Source of the DNA: Rhodeus uyekii
Taxonomy: Eukaryota; Chordata; Actinopteri; Cypriniformes; Acheilognathidae
Direction of reading: 5' to 3'
Length of the DNA stretch: 64,000 nucleotides
Assembly (NCBI GenBank): GCA_037043235.1
Contig: JAWRVZ010000314.1
Coordinates: forward strand, 460,007-524,006
Shown here: in pieces, positions 12,401 to 24,800 of the stretch
Position numbering within the stretch: position 1 is the first letter of the stretch
Layout: each line of letters begins with the position of its first letter
Made by a program: the position numbers and the translations under genes
Notes under the pieces: generated by a model
The model's input: the letters and a program-made list of their open reading frames with translations, nothing else
Database searches by the model: none
Told to the model about the DNA's origin: nothing

Positions 12401-15400
12401 ATCAGTAGAAAGAACATTAAACTGAAGTATTTGAAGAAACGTCTCAGGTTACGTACGTAACCATAGTTCCCTAAGAGGGAACGAGACACTGCGTCGAGAC
12501 GCGATTGGGAACCTTTCAGTTTATATGTCTCTTGAAGCACAATCAAACTCAGGTGCGGGAGTGTACGTCGCCGTGATGACGTCATCACGTCATGACCCGG
12601 GAGTATAAAGGCACGTCACGACCCGGAAGCGGGTTAGCTTTGACCAGTGTCTGAACAGGCCGGCATGCCTAGGAGCTGAGGCTGCAAGACGCAGTGTCTC
12701 GTTCCCTCTTAGGGAACTATGGTTACGTACGTAACCTGAGACGTTCCCTGTCTAGGGAACTCGCACTGCGTCGAGACGCGATTGGGAACGAGGAATACCC
12801 ACGCCGCCTCAGCGTACGGGGTATGCCAAGCGAAACGTAGCTCACTACGATAACGCCAATGATCCCAAGGCGGGGTTTAGGTCTAACTGGTAGAACCTAA
12901 TAAAGGTATGCGGTGAGGACCAGCCAGCCGCATCACAAATGTCCGCGAGGGAAGCCCCTGCGAAAAAGGTTTTCGAGGCAGCCATGCTCCGAGTAGAATG
13001 AGCTCGGACAGACAGTGGACACTGCTGTCCTGCCAGCTCATAAGCTAAAGAAATAGACTCTGAAATCCATCTGCTCATAGTAGGCTTAGAAGCAGGGGAG
13101 CCTCTGGGGGCCCCAAAACAGACAAAGATTTGGTCTGACCTACGCCACGTGGCAGTTCTGTGGACGTAGGCGTCCAGTGCTCGCACTGGACAAACCCTGT
13201 TCTTTAACTCCTGTTCATGATCAGTAAATGGAGGAGGACAGAGAGCCTGTAGTACTATGTGGCGCATAGGACTAGAAAGCACTTTAGGTACATAACCCGG
13301 CCTGGGATAGAGGAAAACTTTAGCCAAGCCGGGCGCAAACTCTAAACATGAAGGGGCCACAGAGAGGGCCTGCATGTCACCAATCCTCTTGAGGGAAGAA
13401 TTGCGAGAAGAAAGAGAGTTTTAAGAGTAAGGTGCTTATCTGAAATCTCGTCCAGCGGTTCGAAGGGAGCCTGGGACAAGGCCTGGAGCACCAGGGACAG
13501 GTCCCAAGGAGGCACCCTTGAACGTACTACAGGCCTCAGCCTCTGAGTGCCACGTAGGAAACGAACTATGAGGGGGTCCCTGCCCAAAGAGGCACCACTC
13601 AAAGGTACGTGGTAAGCAGCTATGGCAGCCACGTAAACCTTTAGTGTGGAGGGGGACAGCCCTGCTGCGAACCTTTCTTGCAGGAACTCCAGCACGGTGC
13701 CAACCTGGCAGGTAACTGGGTTCAGCTGCTTTTCGCAACACCAAGAAGTGAAAATCTTCCACTTCTGAGCATACAGTTTCCTTGTGGACGGGGCTCTGGA
13801 GTGGAGAATGGTCTCTACAACCTCGGCTGAGAGTCTCTACAACCTCGGCTGAGAGCCCCTCAGGGGCCAGACCCACAGTTTCCACAGTTCTGGGTGAGGA
13901 TGGAAAATCCTCCCCTGAGCCTGGGACAGGAGGTCCCTCCTGACCGGAATCTCCCACGGAGTGCCGTCTAGGAGGGACACCAGGTCCGAAAACCCTGCCC
14001 GGCCAGCGCGGGGCAACTAGAGTGAGACGGACCTTCTCCCGGCGAACCTTCTCCAGAACCCCTGGGAGCAGAGCTACGGGGGGAAAGGCATACAGGGGTA
14101 GATTTGGCCACCCTTGCCTCATGGCGTCCAGGCCGAGAGGCGCTGGAAGATAAAGGGAGAACCAGAGTGGGCAGTGAGTCGTCTCTCGAGACGCAAACAG
14201 ATCCACTTGAGCCTGGCCGAATCTCTCCCAAATCTGCTCCACCACCTGAGTGTGGAGTCGCCATTCCCCGGGCTTCGGCCCCTGTCTCGACAGGAAGTCT
14301 GCCCCCAGGTTCTGGGCCCCCGGGATATATACCGCTCGAAGAGAGAGCAGTTCCCTCTGGGCCCAGAGGAGGATCCTGATCGCCAACTTGGAAAGTCGAC
14401 GAGACCGGAGACCTCCCTGGTGATTTATGTAGGAGACCACTGACGTATTGTCGGTTCGGACTACTACATGACGGCCTCTGAGGTCGGGGAGAAACGCCCG
14501 TAGCGCCATCCAGACAGCCATCATCTCCAAGGCGTTGATATGCCAGGAGAGGTGGTGCCCGTCCCATAGACCCCTGGCCGAGCGGTCCCTCAGGACCGCC
14601 CCCCAGCCCGCGCGGGACGCATCTGTCGACAGCATGACGCGGTGACAGATAGCTCCCAGTGCGAGCTTCTGGGACAAAAACCAGTTCTGCTTCCACGGAT
14701 GCAAGGCTCGAAGGCAGCGCCTTGAAACCTTGATCAGACGGAAGGGGTTGCCCCTCGGGGAAAACCCTCTGGTCTTCAGCCACCACTGCAGGGGTCTCAT
14801 GTGGAGCAGGCCGAGTGGGATAACACTGGACGCTGCCGCCATGAGCCCCAGCACTCTCTGGAAGTGCTTGACAGTGAGCAGCTGGCCTAGCTTGATATCC
14901 TGGACTAAGGACAGAACGGCGGCAATGCGCACGGGGGATAGCCGTGCAGACATTGACGCCGAGTCCCAAACAACGCCTAGGAAGGTTGTCCTCTGCACAG
15001 GAGAGAGGATACTCTTCTTGGCATTGAGTCTCAGCCCCAGCTCCTTCATATGCGCGAGGACGACATCTCGATGCCGAACCGCTAATTCTCGTGTCTGAGC
15101 CAAAATCAACCAATCGTCGATATAGTTCAATACACGGATACCAGTGGATCGCAGTGGGGCGAGCGCTGCGTCCATGCATTTGGTGAAGGTGCGAGGGGAT
15201 AACGCTAGGCCGAACGGAAGTACTCGATATTGGTAAGCCTTTCCCCCGAAGGCGAACCTGAGAAACTTCCGATGTTGAGGAAGGATGGAGATATGGAAAT
15301 ATGCGTCCTTGAGATCTATCGTCACAAACCAATCCTTGGACTTGATTTGGGATACGATCTGTTTCAAAGTCAACATTCTGAACTTCAGACGCCTGACAGT

Positions 15401-18400
15401 CTTGTTCAACAGGCGAAGGTCTAGAATAGGACGCATACCTCCATCCTTCTTCGGAACTATGAAGTAGCGGCTGTAAAAGCCCGAATCTGTGGCTGAGAGA
15501 GGTACATACTCTATGGCCTCTTTCCTCAGCAATGATTCGACTTCTTGTTCCAAAACCCGAGCCTGCCCAGGGTCTACCTCTGTCCGAAGAACCCCCGCGA
15601 ACTTGGGAGGGTTCGACCGAAACTGGATAGTGTAACCCACATGAATAATGCGCAGGACCCACTGAGAAATGCCTGGCAGACGTGCCCACGCCGCCAGGAA
15701 CTCTACTAGGGGTACCAGTCTCTCGAGACCAGTCTCTGCTCGGGTTTCCACTCCAGGCCGCTGGACCTGGAGTGGATGCTCTAGGACCCTCCTTAGAGGG
15801 GGCAATCTGCCCAGTGCACCCTGCCGGGGTGACAACTGGGGTAGACCACCTGGTTCCTGCTCGGACTGGCCAGATCCGCAGGGGCCTCTGCAGGGCGTTG
15901 GCATGCTGGTAGACCAACGGGGGGCTCCCTGCGAGGCCTGACACCATGATTGTCAGGGCCTCTTACTCTTAGCCTTCTTGCCCTGCAGAACGACCCTCAG
16001 GTCGGTCCGCCGGCCAGAAGGCTGAGGCTGAGGTTGCTGACCCGAAGCCCTCCCCTTCTTTTTCTGGGGAGGCTGACGAGTCGCAACGCTCAGCTTCTGC
16101 CCAGCGCGGTACGAGGAGGTACTGGGCTGAGGATGGAACGCTGCTTGCGAACCTTGAGGGCGGCGTGGAAGGATCTTTCTGAACGCCGCCTCTTGCTTAG
16201 CAGCCTCCTGAAACCTCTCGACCGCTAGCTTAACCGCGTCGCCGAAGAGGCCAGGAGGCGTCAGAGGGGTGTCCAGGAGGATGTTCTTATCCTTCTGGCT
16301 GAGGGTAGTCAGATTCAGCCATAAATGTCTCTCCGTAGCTACTAGGGCTGCCATAGATCGGCCGATAGAGGCGGCCGTCTCCCTAGCAGCTCGGAGAGAA
16401 AGATCCGTCGCCCTCCGCAGTTCTGCGACTGCCTCTGGCCCAATACCTCCCTCCTCATCAAGATCTGCGAGGAGTTCCGCCTGGTAGGCCTGCAGCATGG
16501 AAGAGGTGTGGAGGCATGCTGCAGCCTGACCAGCCGATGAGTATGCTCGCCCCACCAACGATGACGTAACCCTGAGAGGTTTGGTGGGGAGCACCGGTGC
16601 CTTTAGGGGCTGCGGTGAGTGAGGAGCCAAGTGATTAGCCAAGGACTCCTCTACTCTAGGCATTGCCCCGTATCCGCGCTCTTTAGCTCCCACTAGGGAG
16701 GCATAAACAGCGGTCTCGCTGTTATGCACCCTGTGGGAGGCGGGCCTATTCCAGGACCTCGACACCTCAGTGTGGAGGTCGGGGAAAAAAGGCAGACACC
16801 GGCGCTGAGGTGGTGCTCTGGACGGCAGAAAGCGCTCGTCCAGCCTGCTCTTTGGACGAGCATGCGTCCGCTCAGCCGGTCACTCGAGGCCCAGCCTAGC
16901 GGTGGCGCGAGTCACCACCTCCAGCAACTCATCTGACGCTGGTGAGGGGGCTGGCGGAACCTCCTCATCAGCGTCGATACTAACAACGTCCAGTTCCTCG
17001 GAACTGGATAGCTGCAGTATCGCCTCGTCAGGGTCGGAAGAAACCGCCACAGGGCGTGCTTCCGGCTCCCTAACGGGGCTAGATCTGCCAGGTAAAGGTG
17101 GAGAAAAGGCCAGGCCCGTCTCCGACCCCTCTGACAAATCCATCTGCGACCCCCATGATCGCAGCCGCCGCTGGGCCTCAGCCGCAGCGGGACCGGAACC
17201 ACGAGGGCCGCTAGCCCGGGCAGTTTCCTCAAAAACTGCCAGGCGGGATCGGAGTGTTCGCAAACTCATTTGCAAACAGTCTGCACAATCAGTGCCCTCG
17301 AGCGCTGATCGTGCATGCTCCTCACCCAGGCAAGCTACACATAAGGCGTGTGTATCCCTTCCCGAAAGAAACCGGGGACAAGGGGTAACACAACGCCGAA
17401 AGACTTGCTCCGCCATTTTTCTCTTACAAACACTCCAACAGACACACGGTGAAATCCCTTTTCTTTTAAACTAGACTTGGGCTGAATCACACACCCGGCA
17501 AATACACACACACGTTGAGCTTAGAGCGCTGTGAAGACACTGAAAGCTAACCCGCTTCCGGGTCGTGACGTGCCTTTATACTCCCGGGTCATGACGTGAT
17601 GACGTCATCACGGCGAAGTACACTCCCGCACCTGAGTTTGATTGTGCTTCAAGAGACATATAAACTGAAAGGTTCCCAATCGCGTCTCGACGCAGTGCGA
17701 GTTCCCTTGACAGGGAACTGTGTTTTCAAAATTTGCCAAAACTTTGTTGCAAAGAGACAGACTGAGAACAGACTAAAAACTATGACAATAGATTATTAGA
17801 GTTACATAGTTTTTACAAGATTAATGATACCGGTACTTTTCACTTTTATTAAGCTCAATTTGTGTTTTGCAATGGTAAACCGCACTCTAAAAATGACTTT
17901 AAATTGTGATTTATGTTCAAAATGTTCTTGATCAATTCATATGAATAATGTTAAAATAGGGACTTATACTATTTATTTTATGTTTTAATCTACAGTTAAA
18001 ATTCACAAACTTATGTCCAAGTGTGAAGATGCCTCTTGTTAGATTATTACAGCATTTACTCATTATAGATTTAATATGTTCTTAACATTCATTGAGTCAT
18101 TGTCTTTTTTCTTTCTGTCTTCAGTCTGTGTGAATGCAGTATTACAGAGAAACAGTGTCTCATCCTGACTTCAGCTCTGAAATCAAACCCATCACACCTG
18201 AGAGAACTGGACCTCAGTGTGAATGAGCTAGGACAGTCTGGAGTTGAAAACCTTGGTGTTCTGTTGAGCAGTCAACAATGCAAGCTGAAAAAATTAAGGT
18301 TAGTATCCTTATACTGTATAGCAGTTACAGTGGGATTCAAGTTTACTCTTTTGTTATTTATTTTAAGATGAATAACAAAAAAAGGGTCAGTCACATTCCT

Positions 18401-18821
18401 TATAGCACTGCATTTCTTCATTTGAAGAAAGTACTACGTTAATGGAATTATCATTCAGTACTCTCTAAAAGCTTTTAGTATGATTTACTTTTTTTGGTGA
18501 AACAATTTTACACTTAAAAATAATGAGTAAATGTTAAAGCAATTAAATCAATTACTTATACCTTATGAGTAAATGTATTAAAAAACTGCAGTTGGTACCA
18601 TAACAACTAAAACTGAGTTGAATTGGGGAAAAGCATTTAATATGTAACCACAGAAATTGTGGAATGCATTGTGTCAAGGATTTATTATAGCAATGATAAA
18701 CTACATCAGCATATATTTACCTAGACTATTCTTTCTTCAGACAATATTTTAACTCCCTTTCCCCGCCAGCATTTTATTTGTAGTCAAGAAAGATGTGTAT
18801 GTATATGTATATGTATATATA

Positions 18822-18855
<34 letters not shown>

Positions 18856-21800
18856 ACTTTTTTTTATTTTGAATATAGTTAACAAAACATAAATTACGGT
18901 AGAGTCAAAGGCACATTTTGAGTACACCGTTATACCTGGAATGAAATCCTGTTTAGACATCACATACCTGGCATTTCCCAAGATGTTTTGTATGTTCATG
19001 CACTGGAGAAAAAAAACTTTTCTACTTCATTAGATGGCTCACTTTCACCAAATTCATGCAGAATATGTTTAATGTGGGCCAGGAGCTGGTCACTATTACT
19101 CTCAAATCTGAGATAAATGAGAAAAAAATCATATTTTTCTGATGTTAACTATTATAGTTGTATATAGTTATAGTATATAGTTATATTAACTATTGTTTTA
19201 ACATGAATATAATGTCCACTCTTAACAGAAAACATGACTTTGTGATATTTTGTTATTATATTATTGCAGAGCATGTGAACAAAAAAGTTTGAATAGGCCT
19301 ATTATATAGAGTAGCGGTCAAAAGATTGGACATATTACTATTTTTAATGTTTAACAAGCCTGGATTTATTTAAAAAATAATGTTTTTCTTTTTCAATATA
19401 CTTTGTAGTATGATTTATTCCTGTGGTCAAAGCAACATTTTCAGCATCATTACTATCAAAGGTGGAAACTGGTGTACTGCTTAATATTTTATACAATTAA
19501 TAAATTCAATATGATATGTTTACTAATGCAAGTATGTGTAGTAAACAAAACCATTCATTCACACAGAGAAACGCAGAACATGCAGTATTCATATTTAAAC
19601 AGTCTTTTTGCAGTTTAATTTTCACCAATACTAGTGCATATCATGATTTAAAATAAAGAACATAAGAATAAAGTTCTTAACCTTTACAAACCTCGACTGG
19701 ACCCATTTCTCCTCGAAATGAAACTGAAACCAGAAGTGCTGTTATTATGAGGTAAATCCATCCTGCATTATTCCTCACCGCGTCTCAAAATGATGTAAAT
19801 ACATGATTCTGACTAAACTTGATGCGTTTTATTGAGTTGATGTGAACGTTTTCTCAGTTTTCATGGATCACGTCAGAATTTGCGTGTGAATAGAAGATTC
19901 AAGATCAAGATTCAAGTTTATTTGTCATTACACATGTACAAGTATAGTATAATGAAATGAAGTTTGGAGCAAGCCTCCGGGTCGCAGCCATTTCAGGCGC
20001 CGCCACACGCTCTCCAGAAATACAAGAATACAGTTTAGCAAGCATTAGAATCAGAATCAGAATCAGAAAGAGCTTTATTGCCAAGTGTGCTTGCACACAC
20101 AAGGAATTTGTCTTAGTGCTGGAGCTTCCAGTGCACATATACAACACAACATGAACAAACAAACAAAAACAAAAACAATCACTGAGGAGCTCAAACACCG
20201 AGGCTACCATTTGCGGCGCCAACTCTCCAGAAATGAGTGCAGTTTAGCAAGCATACATAGCAGCAGACACAACAAAAACAAACATAATATACGTCACACA
20301 TTTCACGTAAGACTCGTGTGGGGATTTTATTCAGTGGAGTTGGGGGGAGGGGGAAATAGATAAGGAGAACAGAGAGAACAACAGGCAGACGGATGTTGAC
20401 AGAGAATATAGACAAAACATGAGTTGTTTTTGAGTTCAGTTCAGTTCTTTGGCTTTGTCCTTGAAGGGAGATAAGGAGACCAGGCTGTTCATCATGCTGA
20501 GTTCCCAAGAGATAGGGACAAGTGAAGTTTCGGGTGAATTTTTATTCCATTTGGTGATCTTCAGTAATTTGTCCGGATCATAATCAATCAATCAGCTCCG
20601 GTCGTGTTCGGTCCGTACAGTTCCATAGACATCACGTCTAGCCTCATGGTCAGACCGGTTACAGTCTGTAAAAAGTTCACCAGTCTGACTCTCGATGGAG
20701 CCCACATAAGTAGTCCGGACTGCGTTGTTGCGATTCAGTTCCTCAATCTGTATCACTCTCTGATCTAATTCCTTCAAACGGCCACACGCAACCACGAAGC
20801 ATTTCTTAATTTCCACATATAGAAAAATCTTCTGATAGGTCAGGGCAGTCCCAAAGCCAAAGAATAGGAACCCCGCCATCAATAATCCAATCATATAGAA
20901 AATCCTTTCCATCTCAGTATTCTCAGGAGTCCAGCAAGCAGCGGGTCAGTGAAAAAGAAAGACAACAAAATACAAAAGCGCGAGGAAGCGAGAGCGAGAG
21001 AGAAACGCGTCTGCACTGTAGGAGAAGCAGGAAGAGAAGAGAAACACATAGCAAACACAATAAAACATAACATAACACAGTACACGTGGTCACGTGATGG
21101 GATTTTTTGTATGGAGTGGGAGAGGTGATAGATAAGGACAGGCAGACAGATGGAGGCGGGCTGGGATCGGGATCGGGTGTGTATGGTGCGAGTGAGTCTG
21201 AGATTGTGTTGTGTGAGAATGTTAGCCATAAATTCAGATGTTTTCGAGTTAAGTTCTATGGTTTGTCCTTGAAGCAGTGCACAGGGAAAGATAGCAGACC
21301 AAGCTGTCAGGCTGACCTCCCAACCGAGAGATTTTTAATCCATTTGATGATCTTCGGTAATTTGTCCGGATCATAATCAATCAATCAATTAGTTCTGGTC
21401 CTCAGCACTCGCGTCCGGTCCATGCAGTTCCCCTAGACATTTCGTCCAGCCTCATGGCCAGACCGGTTACAGTCCGTAAAAGTTCACCAATCTGACTCCC
21501 GATGGAGCCCACTCTTCCCTGTGTATCCGCAGTCCGGAGTGCGTTGTTACGGTTCAGTTCCTCAATCTGTATCACTCTCTGATCTAATTCCTTCAAACAC
21601 ACAACCCCGAAGCATTCCTTAATTTCCACAGACAGCGGCTGGGTGAATTTGCTTGCAGCTGTCTTACCAATCTTCCGATAGGTCAGGGCAATCCCAAAGC
21701 CAAAGAATAGGAACCCCGCCATGAACCCCGAAGAACACGGTCACTGTGGGCATGATCACATTAGTGATAATGAGGTGACTCACGAAACACTGACATTACT

Positions 21801-24800
21801 TTCGTTTCAAACAGATTACATAAATAGAGTATATTTATTTCACTATTTGAATCACTTCATTTAAAGAAGACACTTCAAGTTTTCTAAAGACATATCTCTC
21901 ATTTAATTATTCGCTGAGGGTTAATCGCATTAAATGCTGGCTTCATGTCTATTACAAACATATGTAAAGATTAATAAATGCAACAACACCATTGACTTTG
22001 TGGACGTCATATGATCTTTGTCGACATCTAATGTTGCTCTTTAGCTGCAAGTTGTCAGAACTATTAAAACAATTCCTGCCACACCAAAGAAATCCTATAA
22101 TAAATAAAGCTTCTTCTGTGTTTATGAACATCACGTCAAAAGACAAACAACGTCAAACTGAAATAATTTGGTTAATGCATGGAGAAAGTTTTGAACACTG
22201 GTTTCTTTTTTTTTATCAACGCAATAAATTGTTTTTGTTTTTAACCAAAAATTTCAGCGAAAGTTGTATTTATTGATGGTAAAATGCACAATATTTACTT
22301 CACTTTGTGACCCATTCATATAAAATGTACCGTTTGTTTCGAATTAAGAATCTGAAAATAGTCCATTTAATTGTTTCTAACGAATTTGTCGATTCAATTT
22401 TCAATTAGTTTTATACTGACCCTATATCTTAATTTACATTTAGCTCAGATGTGATTTAAGATTACTCAAATCCTAGTTATGCTTCTGTTTTGGTTCCATA
22501 ATTATGTTTCCAAATTTTTGTTGTTGTATTATTATACTATATGATGTAAACTCACATATGAAACACACATAGATTTGAGTCGTTGTTCTTTCTCTTTTTG
22601 TCTTCAGACTGCGTAAATGCGGGATTACAGAGAATCAGTGTGTCATCCTGACTTCAGCTCTGAAATCAAACCCATCACACCTGAAAGATCTGGACCTCAG
22701 TGAGAATCAAATAGAAAACACAGGAGTGAAGGTTGTGTGTGACCTACTGAATGATTTGCACTGTAAACTGGTGAGATTAAGGTGAGGAATATTTACCACA
22801 AGAGTCAAAATGCCTAAAATCACTTTGTCAAGTCTTTAAAGTGTTAACATTTTGGCTGTTCAGTTGAAGACCGTTCAGTGTTTATTCAGTTCTTTTGTAA
22901 AGAACAGCAATTATTAATTTAGTTAATTTCATCTTTAATACAGTTCTGCACTTCAACATTAGGCAAACCCTGATTTTATTTTATATTTATGGGAAATAAT
23001 TCCCTTAAGTGATCTAATGAAAGCAGGTCTGAAATGGACTCTGACTGAGTATCAAGTGCAGATCAGTTTTGGCCATGAAGAAATTACTATTTTATGTAAT
23101 GTTTTACCACTATGGTGAGTGATCATTTCATAATTAATTAGTTTTTTATGTGCTCTGAAACATCTGTCAGTCAGTAACTTCAGTCGTAAAAATGTGTAAG
23201 TATAAAAGTATATAAAAAGTAATTTTAAGTATAGAATTAATCAGTGCTTTCAACCACTGAGCAAACAACAGCGGGAAAACTGCAAGCACATACATCAAAA
23301 CAGACAGCACTTAACCAAAGGAAGGAGTGGGAAAAAATTTAACAAATGTGAAATTAATAGAATTATAACATTTACTGAAAATGTATATTTGCAAGTTATG
23401 ATGTCCGGTCCCGATACTTTGGTCTGGTTCAGTTTCAGTTTTGTGTCTCTCTCTCTCATATGTGTGCTTTCTTGTTGTGTTTTCTGTCACGCGCAGTTTG
23501 GTTGTCACCAGCTGTGCGTCATCTTTGTTTATTGTGAACATGCAGCGCCGCGCTCCGAATTGGCTACGTGTTCATGTCTTGTCTGTTACCCCGCCCGTCT
23601 TGTTTCATTGTCATTAGTTTGATTTGTTCCCAGCTGTGTCCTAGTCAATTAACGATCCTCCCATGTGTACTTATTCTCCCAGTATCTGCTGTCTTGTGCT
23701 GGTTTCTCGTCGTTTATAGGTTGTGTTCATGCTGTCCTGTTTCAAGTCAAGTCTTCTAGTCTTGTTTTCCCCCTCGGGGTGGTTTTCGTTCAGTTTTTTT
23801 TTGTTTTGTTGTGAATAAATCCCCATTCTCTTTGCATCATTGAGTCCTCGTCACATCCCTTCACGAAACCTGACACAATTAAGCACTGAAGGGGAGTGGA
23901 AAATTCGGTATGTGATCTAAAGAACACAGGCATTCCATAATGACCTTTTGACTTTTTGGGAGTGGCAAATAATTATGTAAATCAACTTATATGATTCCTT
24001 TCATTTAAATATCCTCCTCCCATACATTGAGTCTGAAAGGGAATCTCCTACAAATTCATGTGCAAAAAGGTCAGCTGCAAAAATAACCCTGTCCAAACTT
24101 GTTCAGCGCCTTATTTTTCACTGCATGTCTTTAGTAAATCCTGACAGAAGTATTTTTAAACACCAAAAGAGGGTTTGCACTAACAAAGGCTATTAGTTTT
24201 TTCTCTTTTTATAATCTGTATAGTAAGAAAACTGTTCCATCAGCAGATTTTTGTTCCATCAGCCATATTTCCTGGTAAGTTTAAGTTCTACTACACGTAC
24301 CTTTGCCAGGTGAAATTCTGCAGGACCAGATGAGAAGCGTGTGTGAACAGTCTCTTGATCCTACATCAGTTTATTTACCTGAACAATGATGTTAAAAAGT
24401 GGCTGATGACACACCAACTAAATGATAGCCTCATTGTGAATCTTTAATGTAGCTTTGACGAGTCAATCAAGAAAATGTGAATTTTTCTTGTCCGATTTGT
24501 CCATTCAAAATTCACGTAGGGGAATTCCTCATCACATGGTTTATTATTGAGATGGACATTTTGCTGAGGGGGTTTCGTCCTCTGGGTTGACGTCACACTC
24601 TGAGTGAAATTACAAATGATTTATCGTTGTTTGTTTCTTTCTAGACTAAATGACTGTGGCATTACAGATGTGGGTTGTTTGGTTCAGTCTTTGGCTGAGA
24701 CAAAAGCCTTGCAGTTTTTAAAAGAGCTTGATCTGAGTAAAAATAACATCACATCCTCCAAACAGCAGCTCATTGATATGCTACAAGAGTCTGACTGTAA

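Larger units (their letters stand above)
12438..17718 (-). mobile_element. DIRS1-group YR retrotransposon, copy 1, structurally complete
   Basis: A 5.28-kb element read on the minus strand: gag (17416-15953), RT/RNase H (15904 to about 13970) and an overlapping tyrosine recombinase (about 14000-12845). Inverted terminal repeats lie at about 12480-12642 and 17543-17700, and an internal complementary region at 12690-12790. Both boundaries are the trinucleotide AAC (12438-12440 and 17716-17718) with no longer target duplication. This fits YR integration through a circular intermediate rather than an integrase. It lies in the intron between LRR exons 16 and 17. The ends and structure are well preserved, but the ORFs carry several disabling changes, so this copy is probably not autonomous. 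Confidence 0.92.

Noticed and set aside
13968..15947. 659-codon minus-strand ORF overlapping the DIRS reverse transcriptase
   Set aside because: It lacks protein motifs over most of its length and is the alternate-frame shadow of RT/RNase H. Only its last part coincides with the recombinase start frame.
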